Shown here in pieces: positions 1-6,290 of a DNA stretch of 9,820 nucleotides (its first letter is position 1; every line of letters starts with the position of its first letter). Below the pieces are notes generated by a model. The model made no database searches. It worked only from the letters and a program-made list of their open reading frames with translations, and was not told the origin of the DNA. The translations under genes and the position numbers were made by a program. The stretch comes from an uncultured Collinsella sp. (GTDB taxonomy: Bacteria > Actinomycetota > Coriobacteriia > Coriobacteriales > Coriobacteriaceae). The stretch covers positions 1 through 9,820 of the forward strand of contig CABUJH010000064.1 of assembly GCA_902491895.1 (NCBI GenBank), in the 5' to 3' direction.

Positions 1-1959
1 GTTCCAGAAGAAGGTCTGAACGCCACGCGCCATGTCGCCAAAGGTGTAGTTCTCAATGCCCTCGGTGACCATCTTCACGGCCTTGGCCAGGCGGCTGAAC
101 ATCCAGGCGTCGGCCGGCGTCTCCACGACGGGCTCGCCGGGCGTGTAGCCCTCCATGTTCATAAGCAGGAAGCGGCTGGCGTTCCAGATCTTGGTCACAA
201 ACGACTTGGCCTGCTCGGTGCGCGGGCTGTCGATGAGCTTCTTGGTCTTCTTGTCGATGTTCGCGTCGAACTTGACGTCCTGGTTGTTGGTGCACAGCGT
301 CAGCAGGTTGAAGCGCATGGCGTCGGCGCCGTACATACCGATGAGGTCCATGGGGTCTACGCCGTTGCCCTTGGACTTGGACATGCGGCTGCCATCCTTG
401 GCCAGAATCGTCGGATAGATGACGACGTCCTTAAACGGCACCTCGTCCAGGAAGTACAGCGAGCTCATGACCATGCGGGCGACCCACAGCGCGATGATGT
501 CACGCGCGGTGACGAGCGCCGTCGTGGGGTGATGTCCCTCGAGCAGCTCCGGCTTTTGCGGCCAGCCCTGCGTGGCGAAGGTCCACAGCTGCGAGCTGAA
601 CCAGGTGTCCAGCACGTTCTCGTCCTGATGCACGTGATGGCCGCCGCACTTGGGGCACACGTCGGTGTCCTCGGTAAGGGCGTCCTCCCAGCCGCAGTCC
701 TCGCAGTAGAACACGGGGATGCGGTGGCCCCACCACAGCTGGCGCGAGATGCACCAGTCCTTGAGGTTTTCCATCCAGGTGGTGTAGGTCTGCGTCCAGC
801 GCGCGGGGTGGAAGGTGACCTTGCCGGAGTTGACGGCGTCGAGCGCCGGCCCCTTGAGCTTGTCGACGGCCACAAACCACTGCTCGGACAGCCACGGCTC
901 AAGCGCGGCGTCGCAACGGTAGCAGTGCATGACGGAGTGATCGAGGTCCTCGACGTGATCGAGCAGGTCGTGCTCCTCGAACCACTTGATGACGGCCTCG
1001 CGGCACTCGTCGCGGTTCATGCCGGTGAACTCGCCGTAGCCTTCGACGACCACCGCGTGCTCGTCGAAGATGTTGATCTGCGGCAGGTCGTGAGCCTGAC
1101 CCATGGCGTAGTCGTTGGGGTCGTGGGCCGGAGTAACCTTAACGAAGCCGGAACCGAAGTTGGCGTCGACATGCCAATCCTCAAAGATGGGGATCTCGCG
1201 GTCGACGATGGGAAGCTTGACGGTCTTGCCCACGAAGGCGGCCTTCTCGGGGTCCTTCGGGGAAACGGCGACGCCCGTGTCGCCGAGCATGGTCTCGGGG
1301 CGCGTGGTGGCGACGACGATGTAGTCCTGGCCGTTGACCGGCTCGGTCAGCGGGTAGCGCAGGTGCCACAGGTGGCCCTTCTCGTCCTTATACTCGGCCT
1401 CGTCGTCCGAGATGGCGGTGGTGCAGTTGGGGCACCAGTTGACGATACGCTTGCCACGGTAGATCAGGCCGTCGTGGTACCAGTCGCAGAAGACCTTACG
1501 CACGGCCTGGGCGTAATCCTCGTCCATGGTAAAGCGCTCGTTATCGAAGTCGACGGAGCAGCCCATGCGCTTGATCTGCTCGACGATGATGCCGCCGTAC
1601 TCGTGGGTCCAGTCCCAGCAGGCGTCGACAAACTTGTCGCGACCGATCTCTAGGCGGCTGATGCCCTCGCTCTTGAGCTTCTTGTCGACCTTGGTCTGCG
1701 TGGCGATACCGGCGTGATCGGTTCCGAGCACCCAGCGCGTGGACTTGCCGCGCATGCGGGCCATACGAATGATGGCGTCCTGGATGGAGTCGTCGGTGGC
1801 GTGACCCATGTGGAGCTTGCCGGTCACGTTGGGAGGCGGAATGGTGACGGTGCAGTCGCCCACGCCCTCACGGCGCTTATAGTAACCGCCGTCGAGCCAC
1901 TTCTGCAGGATCGCCGGCTCGTTGGTCGACGGATCGTAGTTCTTGGGCATTTCTTCCAT
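1..1959 (-). CDS. valS: Valine--tRNA ligase, N-terminal 653 residues (runs off left edge)
   Basis: Cytoplasmic class I aminoacyl-tRNA synthetase that charges tRNA-Val with valine and edits mischarged threonine. The frame is open from the ATG at 1959 to base 1, so the gene is cut by the window. Visible motifs are the HIGH-type box HMGH at residues 50-53 inside PPPNVTGKLHMGHA, the editing-domain motif ATTRPETMLGDT, DTWFSS, and a KMSKS-type loop reading RMSKS at residues 525-529. Three cysteine pairs (C176/C179, C346/C349, C419/C422 with C435/C438) suggest bound zinc, as in Thermus-type ValS rather than the E. coli form. The chosen ATG is preceded by GGGAGAG six bases upstream; a second in-frame ATG three codons on is less well placed. 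Family members are usually close to 880-900 residues, so roughly a quarter of the protein, including the end of the anticodon-binding domain and the C-terminal coiled coil, lies outside. Confidence 0.97.
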   Translation of the reverse strand, partial: MEEMPKNYDPSTNEPAILQKWLDGGYYKRREGVGDCTVTIPPPNVTGKLHMGHATDDSIQDAIIRMARMRGKSTRWVLGTDHAGIATQTKVDKKLKSEGISRLEIGRDKFVDACWDWTHEYGGIIVEQIKRMGCSVDFDNERFTMDEDYAQAVRKVFCDWYHDGLIYRGKRIVNWCPNCTTAISDDEAEYKDEKGHLWHLRYPLTEPVNGQDYIVVATTRPETMLGDTGVAVSPKDPEKAAFVGKTVKLPIVDREIPIFEDWHVDANFGSGFVKVTPAHDPNDYAMGQAHDLPQINIFDEHAVVVEGYGEFTGMNRDECREAVIKWFEEHDLLDHVEDLDHSVMHCYRCDAALEPWLSEQWFVAVDKLKGPALDAVNSGKVTFHPARWTQTYTTWMENLKDWCISRQLWWGHRIPVFYCEDCGWEDALTEDTDVCPKCGGHHVHQDENVLDTWFSSQLWTFATQGWPQKPELLEGHHPTTALVTARDIIALWVARMVMSSLYFLDEVPFKDVVIYPTILAKDGSRMSKSKGNGVDPMDLIGMYGADAMRFNLLTLCTNNQDVKFDANIDKKTKKLIDSPRTEQAKSFVTKIWNASRFLLMNMEGYTPGEPVVETPADAWMFSRLAKAVKMVTEGIENYTFGDMARGVQTFFWN

Positions 1960-1979
1960 ATATCTCTCCCTTGCCCATC

Positions 1980-2094
1980 GGGGAGGAATGTAGGCCCGAT
2001 TTTCGCTCGGTCAAGTCCTGGCTCGCGCGAAGACCACATTAAGTGGTCTTCGGCTCGTGCGGAATCTACGAAAATCGGGCCTACATTCCTCCCC
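1980..2094. repeat. 115-base palindromic element with perfect 26-base inverted ends and nested hairpin
   Basis: Bases 1980-2005 are the exact reverse complement of 2069-2094, with no mismatch over 26 bases. The 63-base spacer holds a second perfect 10-base inverted repeat (2028-2037 and 2043-2052, loop ATTAA). The element fills most of the interval between the valS start and the clpX terminator. Its arm contains GGAA, 11 bases, then TTTTCG, the pattern shared with the palindromes at 6013-6290. No target-site duplication is visible at its ends and it encodes no protein. Confidence 0.9.
1987..2014 (-). promoter_or_regulatory. Candidate valS promoter inside the palindromic element
   Basis: On the minus strand TTGACC (2014-2009) is followed by a 16-base spacer and TACATT (1992-1987). 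This is a good -35 and a fair -10 for a housekeeping sigma factor. Transcription would start near 1980 and give a leader of about 20 bases carrying the GGGAGAG ribosome-binding site. The -10 lies in one arm of the 26-base inverted repeat and the -35 in its central spacer. A second, weaker candidate upstream is TTGTTT (2144-2139), 17 bases, TATCAG (2121-2116); its transcript would include the whole palindrome. Seen by eye only. Confidence 0.5.
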
Positions 2095-2188
2095 TTAGGT
2101 ATCGATTACTTCAGTCTGATATGACTTCGCTGAGGCTTAAACAACCACACAGAATAACACAGGTAGTTGGGGTTATTGCGTATATATA

Positions 2189-2224
2189 AAATAGCCTCCG
2201 ACCGCGAATGATCGGAGGCTATTT
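2189..2224 (-). terminator. Intrinsic terminator of the clp operon (after clpX)
   Basis: A perfect 13-base inverted repeat (2189-2201 and 2212-2224, loop CCGCGAATGA) lies 21 bases past the clpX stop. On the minus strand the stem ends in a T-rich tail (TATTTTATATATA). The GC-rich stem core plus the T-rich tail make this a standard rho-independent terminator. It separates clpX from the valS leader. Bases 2095-2188 between this and the palindrome show nothing else except the weak upstream promoter candidate noted under the valS promoter. Confidence 0.88.
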
Positions 2225-2245
2225 GCAAACACGTTTTAGGCTGGT

Positions 2246-3652
2246 TTAGCCGTAGATGCGCTGGGGCTGTTCTTCGCCCTTTACGGAGGCTTCGGTCACG
2301 ATGACCTTGGCGACTCCCTCCTCGCTGGGCAGGTCGAACATCGTCTGCTGCAGCACGTCCTCGCAGATGGAACGCAGGCCGCGGGCGCCGGTCTTGCGGG
2401 CAAGCGCCATACGGGCGATCTCGTGCAGGGCCGCGTCCTCAAACTCAAGATCGACGTCCTCGAGCTGGAACATCTTGCGGTACTGGCGCACCACGGCGTT
2501 CTTGGGCTCGGTCAGAATCGACACCAGGTCGTCCTCGTCGAGCGCCTGCGTCTGGGTGACGACGGGCGTACGTCCCACAAACTCGGGGATCATGCCAAAG
2601 GCGTTGAGGTCCTGCGGGAGCACCTGGCGCAGCAGGTCGTTCTCGTCGACCGAAGTGGGGCCGGCGATCTCAGAGTTAAAGCCCACGCCCTTGTTGCCCA
2701 CGCGATCGGCAATAATCTTGTCCAAACCCACAAAGGCACCGCCGCAGATAAACAGGATGTTAGTCGTGTCGATCTGGAGCAGCTCCTGCTGGGGATGCTT
2801 GCGGCCGCCGGTGGGCGGAACGCTTGCCACCGTGCCCTCAAGAATCTTAAGCAGCGCCTGCTGAACGCCCTCGCCCGAAACATCGCGGGTAATGGAGAGG
2901 TTCTCGGCCTTGCGGGCGATCTTGTCAATCTCGTCCACGTAGATAATGCCCACCTGAGCGCGCTCGATGTCGCCATCGGCGGCGTTGATGAGCTTGAGCA
3001 GGATGTTCTCCACGTCCTCGCCCACGTAGCCGGCCTCGGTAAGCGCAGTGGCATCGGCGATGGCAAACGGCACCTCGAGGATGCGCGCGAGCGTCTGGGC
3101 CAACAGGGTCTTGCCGGTACCGGTGGGACCGAGCAGCAAGATGTTGGACTTGGCGAGCTCCACCTCATCCATATCATCGTCGAGTTGCGAGTCCAAGCCG
3201 TCGTCAAAGGCCGAAAGAGCGGCGCCGCCCTCAATCACGCGGCGATAGTGGTTGTACACGGCCACCGACATGGCGCGCTTGGCGTCCTCCTGACCCATAA
3301 CATAGGCCGAAAGCTCGTCATAGATCTCGTGCGGCGTCGGCACGTGCGTGATGACCTGGCGATCGTCCTCGAGCTCAAAACCCTCGGTCTCGGGGTCCGC
3401 GGCGGGCTGGGATGCAGCCTGGCCGTGGTCGTTGAGGAAGCCCGGCAGCTTGCCGTTGCGGGCGGCGTCCATAAAGTCCGAAGCCAGCGACTCCTCCAAA
3501 ATCTCGGAGCAGGCGGCAACGCACTCGTCGCAGATAAAGATGTTGGTCGGACCCTTTACAAGGCGGCGAACCTGCCCCTGCTCTTTTCCGCAGAAGGAGC
3601 AGCGGATGGGGTTGCCGTTCTCGTCAAAGTTGTCCTGCATGTTACCGGCCAT
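2246..3652 (-). CDS. clpX: ATP-dependent Clp protease ATP-binding subunit ClpX
   Basis: Cytoplasmic AAA+ unfoldase, 468 residues, that recognises tagged or misfolded proteins and threads them into ClpP. An N-terminal zinc-binding domain has C18, C21, C41 and C44. The AAA+ core carries Walker A GPTGTGKT (175-182), pore loop GYVG (208-211), Walker B with VDEID (239-243), the GRKHP pore-2 loop (283-287) and sensor-2 GARGLR (422-427). The ClpP-docking loop reads VGF at 323-325 where E. coli has IGF. Two linkers are longer than in E. coli: about residues 61-105, and a very acidic stretch at about 149-165 (FDDGLDSQLDDDMDEVE) just before Walker A. The ATG at 3652 is one base past the clpP stop and has AAGGA eight bases upstream inside clpP, so translation is probably coupled. 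An ATG four codons later is a less likely start. Confidence 0.98.
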   Translation of the reverse strand: MAGNMQDNFDENGNPIRCSFCGKEQGQVRRLVKGPTNIFICDECVAACSEILEESLASDFMDAARNGKLPGFLNDHGQAASQPAADPETEGFELEDDRQVITHVPTPHEIYDELSAYVMGQEDAKRAMSVAVYNHYRRVIEGGAALSAFDDGLDSQLDDDMDEVELAKSNILLLGPTGTGKTLLAQTLARILEVPFAIADATALTEAGYVGEDVENILLKLINAADGDIERAQVGIIYVDEIDKIARKAENLSITRDVSGEGVQQALLKILEGTVASVPPTGGRKHPQQELLQIDTTNILFICGGAFVGLDKIIADRVGNKGVGFNSEIAGPTSVDENDLLRQVLPQDLNAFGMIPEFVGRTPVVTQTQALDEDDLVSILTEPKNAVVRQYRKMFQLEDVDLEFEDAALHEIARMALARKTGARGLRSICEDVLQQTMFDLPSEEGVAKVIVTEASVKGEEQPQRIYG

Positions 3653-3653
3653 C

Positions 3654-4274
3654 CTAGGCGTCCTTCGCGGCGAGGTCGCGCGAGGTGACGATACGGTCGA
3701 TCAGGCCGTAGTCGAGGGCCTCGGCAGCGGTCAGGTAGTTGTCGCGCTCGGTGTCGGCCTGGACCTTCTCGATGGGCTGGCCCGAGGCGTCGGACAGGAT
3801 CTGGTTGAGCTCGCGGCGAGTCTTCTTGATCTCCTCGGCCACGATCTCGATCTCGGTCTGCTGACCCTGGGCACCGCCGCTGGGCTGGTGAATCATGACC
3901 TTGGAGTGCGGCAGGCAGAAACGCTTGCCCTTGGCGCCGGCCGAAAGCAGCACGGCGGCCATGGACGCGGCCATACCGACGCAGATGGTGGAGACCTGCG
4001 GCTTAATGAAGTTCATGGTGTCAAGAATCGCCAGGCCGGAGTAGACCTCGCCACCGGGCGAATTGATGTAGAGCGAGATATCCTTCTCGGCATCCTGGCT
4101 CTCAAGATGCAGCAGCTGGGCAACGACCAGGTTGGCGCTGACGGAGTTGATCTCCTCGCCTAAGAAGATGATGCGGTCGTTGAGCAGGCGCGAATAGATA
4201 TCGTAGCTGCGCTCGCCGCGCGGCGTCTGCTCGATAACGTATGGCACGAGGGCGGAATCGAACTTGGCGATCAT
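3654..4274 (-). CDS. clpP: ATP-dependent Clp protease proteolytic subunit ClpP
   Basis: Serine peptidase that forms the double-heptamer degradation chamber partnered by ClpX, encoded immediately downstream. With the start used here it has 206 residues and the catalytic triad is S104 (GMAASMAA), H129 (MIHQP) and D178 (DTERD); the S-H and H-D spacings of 25 and 49 match E. coli ClpP. VIEQTPRGERSYDIYSRLL and YINSPGG are also typical. The frame is open further upstream, with a TTG at 4304 and ATGs at 4286 and 4280. I chose the ATG at 4274 because GGAG sits six bases before it; 4286 (preceded by AAGAGAG) is the main alternative. It is the only clpP in the cluster, whereas many actinobacteria have clpP1-clpP2 at this locus; a second copy could lie elsewhere. 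Confidence 0.95.
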   Translation of the reverse strand: MIAKFDSALVPYVIEQTPRGERSYDIYSRLLNDRIIFLGEEINSVSANLVVAQLLHLESQDAEKDISLYINSPGGEVYSGLAILDTMNFIKPQVSTICVGMAASMAAVLLSAGAKGKRFCLPHSKVMIHQPSGGAQGQQTEIEIVAEEIKKTRRELNQILSDASGQPIEKVQADTERDNYLTAAEALDYGLIDRIVTSRDLAAKDA

Positions 4275-4320
4275 ACGCATCTCCATTTCTCTCTTGCGGA
4301 CCAAATTGGTTCTAGATAAA

Positions 4321-4361
4321 CGTACGGTGCCCGCATGCTATGCATTGGCTGGCACCGTACG
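4321..4361. other. Hairpin in the tig-clpP intergenic region (weak terminator or leader structure)
   Basis: A perfect 11-base inverted repeat (4321-4331 and 4351-4361) around a 19-base spacer lies 47 bases upstream of the chosen clpP start. On the minus strand it is followed by TTTATCT, a short T-rich tail. It may attenuate readthrough from tig or be an RNA-stability structure in a tig-clpP-clpX transcript. A small 5-base stem with loop ATAA sits beside it (4367-4380). I found no convincing promoter for clpP in 4275-4437 and no recognisable CIRCE or CtsR site. Confidence 0.5.
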
Positions 4362-4437
4362 AAGCAACCGGATAACCGGTGTATAACTTTACCCCATCAC
4401 GGGCGCACGCATGCGCTCGCGGGCAAAGTGGCGAGAA

Positions 4438-5736
4438 TTACTCGGCGTCCTTGGCGGTCTCGTCGACCTCGGTCACCTTGGCGTTCTCGACCAGGTGGTC
4501 GACGGCCTTGGAGCGACGGATGGACTCGCGGACGGCAGGCATGCGGCCATCGGCGATGAACTCGGCCTTGGAAGCCTCGACGTCCTTGACGCCAGCCTTC
4601 TCGAACTCGGCGTTGACGTCGTCCTCGGTGACCTCAATCTTGAGCTCACGGGCGAGGGCGTCGAGCGCCAGGGACTCGCGGGCAACGTCGTTGGCCTGCT
4701 TGTGCAGGTCGCCGATGAACTGCTCCATGGTCAGGCCGGAAGCGGGCAGCCAGGTGTCCAGGGTCATGCCGCGGGCAGCGAGGTTGGACAGGAAGTTCTG
4801 GCCAAGCTCCTCAAAGACGGACTGCTCGTAGTCGGCGTCCATCTCGTCGAGCTGCAGACGCTCGGCGAGAGCGGAGACGCAACGGTTCTCCTTCTCGGCC
4901 GGGAGGCGGGAAGCCTTGTCCTGCTCGATCTCGAGCTTGATGGCGTCGCGCATAGCGTCGATGCTGTCGAAGCCAAAGTCGGACTTGACGAGCTCGTCGG
5001 TGAGCTCGGGGGTGTTGCGGACCTTGATGCCCTTGACGGTGACCTCGACGGTGTGGGTCTCGGCCTCCTCGCCCTCCTCGACCTCGTCGGTCCAGGTGAC
5101 GGTCTTAACGTCGTCAACGTTAGCGCCGATCAGGGCCTCGTTGAACTCCTTGGGGTTGCTGTCGCTACCGGCGATGAGCATGCGGCCCTCGGCGGCAAAG
5201 TTGTCGGCGTTCTCGACGGCCTTGAGGTCGACGGTAACGTAGTCCTCGGCCTCGACGGCACGACCCTCGACGTCCTCGAAGGTGGCACGGTAGTTGAGGA
5301 GCATCTCAACCTGGTTGTTGATCTCGGACTCGGTGACCTCCGCAGGAGGCATCTCGATCTCGACGGCGTCGAAGGAGGAGAGCTCAGCGGCGGGACGCAG
5401 GGAGAACTCGACGGTGTAGGTGTAGTCCTCGTGGTCCTTGGCGAGGTCGAGCTCCTTGTAGTCACCGCTCTTGGTGGGGACGATGTCCAGCTCGTTGAGG
5501 ACGGCGGGCTCGTTGGCGGCGATCAGGTCGTTGGTGGCCTGAGCGAGGGTAGCCTCGGCGCCAAGAGCGGAGTCGATGACCGGACGGGGAGCCTTACCGG
5601 CACGGAAGCCCGGGAAGCGGTACTTCTTAGCGGTGTCCTTGTAGGCCTTCTTGATCGCGGCGTCGACGTCGGCGGCCGGGATGGTGACCGTAGCGGTGAG
5701 CTTGGCGTCCTTGACGTCAGAAGCGGTGATGTTCAA
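4438..5736 (-). CDS. tig: Trigger factor (ribosome-associated chaperone)
   Basis: Chaperone that docks at the ribosomal exit tunnel and shields nascent chains. The ribosome-binding signature GFRAGKAP lies at residues 43-50, and three domains are expected: N-terminal ribosome-binding, central FKBP-like, and helical C-terminal. The frame is open back to 5793, and an ATG at 5751 is in frame, but that ATG directly abuts AGGAGG (5748-5743), which must be the ribosome-binding site. The TTG at 5736 lies six bases after it and gives 432 residues, the E. coli length, and places GFR at 43-45 exactly as in E. coli. GTG at 5739 is possible but only three bases from the site. The central domain (about residues 159-240) is divergent: the usual FEGG and G-x-FIPGFE segments read NFAAEGR and GSDSNPKEFNEALIG, so prolyl isomerase activity is doubtful. 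It heads the tig-clpP-clpX cluster. Confidence 0.95.
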   Translation of the reverse strand: MNITASDVKDAKLTATVTIPAADVDAAIKKAYKDTAKKYRFPGFRAGKAPRPVIDSALGAEATLAQATNDLIAANEPAVLNELDIVPTKSGDYKELDLAKDHEDYTYTVEFSLRPAAELSSFDAVEIEMPPAEVTESEINNQVEMLLNYRATFEDVEGRAVEAEDYVTVDLKAVENADNFAAEGRMLIAGSDSNPKEFNEALIGANVDDVKTVTWTDEVEEGEEAETHTVEVTVKGIKVRNTPELTDELVKSDFGFDSIDAMRDAIKLEIEQDKASRLPAEKENRCVSALAERLQLDEMDADYEQSVFEELGQNFLSNLAARGMTLDTWLPASGLTMEQFIGDLHKQANDVARESLALDALARELKIEVTEDDVNAEFEKAGVKDVEASKAEFIADGRMPAVRESIRRSKAVDHLVENAKVTEVDETAKDAE

Positions 5737-5742
5737 CACGTT

Positions 5743-5748
5743 CCTCCT
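5743..5748 (-). promoter_or_regulatory. Ribosome-binding site that fixes the tig start
   Basis: A perfect AGGAGG follows directly on an in-frame ATG (5751-5749) and precedes TTG (5736-5734) by six bases. A ribosome-binding site cannot serve a start codon upstream of itself, so the ATG is a decoy and initiation at TTG is favoured. Confidence 0.8.
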
Positions 5749-5827
5749 CATACAGCCCAGCTTATCTGAGGTGCTGGTACCTTTATGCAACAAAGTGTCG
5801 CGACGGCCAGGGCCGACGCAGATGCGT

Positions 5828-5911
5828 TGGTGCGGGCGAAAGGACTCGAACCTTCACGGGAATCCCACCAGAACCTAAATCTGGCGCGTCTACCAATTCC
5901 GCCACGCCCGC
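5828..5911 (-). tRNA. tRNA-Leu (anticodon UAG)
   Basis: 84 bases including an encoded CCA end. The 7-bp acceptor stem GCGGGCG/CGCCCGC closes the molecule, with discriminator A and CCA at 5830-5828. The anticodon stem is CCAGA/TCTGG around the loop TTTAGGT, giving anticodon UAG, which reads CUA and, by wobble, other CUN leucine codons. The D-arm (GGAATTGGTAGAC), a long variable arm (GGG/CCC type, as expected of a class II leucine tRNA) and a T-arm with TTCGAGT are all present. It lies about 90 bases upstream of tig and faces the same way, so readthrough into tig is possible; no strong terminator is visible between them. Confidence 0.97.
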
Positions 5912-5930
5912 ATGAGCGCACAGACTAGGA

Positions 5931-5939
5931 ATGATAGCA
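5931..5939 (-). promoter_or_regulatory. Candidate extended -10 promoter of tRNA-Leu
   Basis: On the minus strand TGCTATCAT (5939-5931) is an extended -10 element ending 19 bases before the mature tRNA 5' end. No good -35 is seen at the normal distance, which is tolerable for extended -10 promoters. Assigned by position and motif only. Confidence 0.45.
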
Positions 5940-6012
5940 GATACGAACGGCAAGCGCACGCACACGTTTTTAGCTCACGACCTCACCACGAGCGCAAGGC
6001 ATCCCATCTCAT

Positions 6013-6081
6013 AAGTTGCGGTGGAATAGTTCCTGTTTGGGGCTCCAGTCCTCCAAAACAGGAACTATTCCACCGCAACTT
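6013..6081. repeat. Palindrome 1 of 4: perfect 26-base inverted repeat
   Basis: Bases 6013-6038 are the exact reverse complement of 6056-6081, with a 17-base loop. With one bulged A the stem can continue a further four to six pairs into the loop. The minus-strand arm contains GGAA, nine bases, then TTTTGG. The arm length equals that of the valS-leader element, although the sequences differ. Confidence 0.9.
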
Positions 6082-6119
6082 CGGTGCGACTCGGCAGTCT
6101 GGCGGTGCTGGCCATGTGC

Positions 6120-6167
6120 CGGAAAGCGTGTCCCGGTTTGGGGCCTCGGAATGGGACACGATTTCCG
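6120..6167. repeat. Palindrome 2 of 4: 15-base stem with one mismatch
   Basis: 6120-6134 pairs with 6153-6167 apart from a G/A mismatch at 6126/6161; the loop is 18 bases. The apex (GTTTGGGGCCTC) closely resembles that of palindrome 1 (GTTTGGGGCTCC), while the arms differ. The arm reads GGAA, 12 bases, TTT, GG. Confidence 0.82.
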
Positions 6168-6181
6168 CTATAGCCATCAAC

Positions 6182-6229
6182 CGGAAACTGCAACCCGTTT
6201 TGAGCCCCTATTCCGGGATGCACTTTCCG
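6182..6229. repeat. Palindrome 3 of 4: 16-base stem with two mismatches
   Basis: 6182-6197 pairs with 6214-6229 apart from two mismatches (6188/6223 and 6193/6218); the loop is 16 bases. The left arm, GGAAACTGCAACCCG, is nearly identical to that of palindrome 4 (GGAAACTGCAGCCCAC). The arm reads GGAA, 11 bases, TTTT, GA. Confidence 0.78.
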
Positions 6230-6244
6230 CCGAGGGCCTCAAAC

Positions 6245-6290
6245 GGAAACTGCAGCCCACAATTCGGTCGAAAAGTGGGCTGCAGTTTCC
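6245..6290. repeat. Palindrome 4 of 4: perfect 16-base stem; possible terminator of the xdhD-like operon
   Basis: 6245-6260 is the exact reverse complement of 6275-6290 with a 14-base loop. It lies 32 bases past the stop codon of the Mo-hydroxylase gene and, on the minus strand, is followed only by GTTTGAGG, so it is a poor rho-independent terminator by the T-tract rule. It could still block 3' exonucleases. Minus-strand arm: GGAA, 12 bases, TTTTCG, very close to the arm of the valS-leader element. Confidence 0.85.

Noticed and set aside
1976..2104. Insertion sequence or MITE with target-site duplication
   Set aside because: The inverted ends are perfect, but no flanking direct repeat adjoins them and no transposase is present. 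ATCG occurs near both sides but not at matching distances. Kept as a repeat of unknown origin.
529..2124. Plus-strand open frames over valS (529-1653 and 1714-2124)
   Set aside because: Shadows of valS; the latter runs into the palindromic element and is not conserved-looking.
1960..2188. T-box riboswitch controlling valS
   Set aside because: No sequence resembling the T-box core (AAGGGUGGNACCGCG type) is present in the leader, and the main structure is a simple palindrome.
4275..4437. ClgR, CtsR, HspR or CIRCE operator upstream of clpP
   Set aside because: I looked for the known operator patterns and found no convincing match; short CGC/GCG half-sites are expected by chance at this G+C.
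2423..5769. Plus-strand open frames at 2423-3688 and 4411-5769
   Set aside because: They mirror clpX and tig. The translations are Val/Leu/Gly/Asp-rich reflections of the sense codons without family signatures or ribosome-binding sites.
5828..5911. tRNA-Leu as an integration (att) site for the accessory region
   Set aside because: Integrases normally use the tRNA 3' end, which here faces tig. The accessory operon lies on the 5' side, no repeated tRNA 3' fragment was seen in the window, and no integrase is present.
6013..6290. CRISPR array
   Set aside because: The units are palindromes with variable arms, not identical direct repeats with uniform unique spacers, and no cas gene is nearby.
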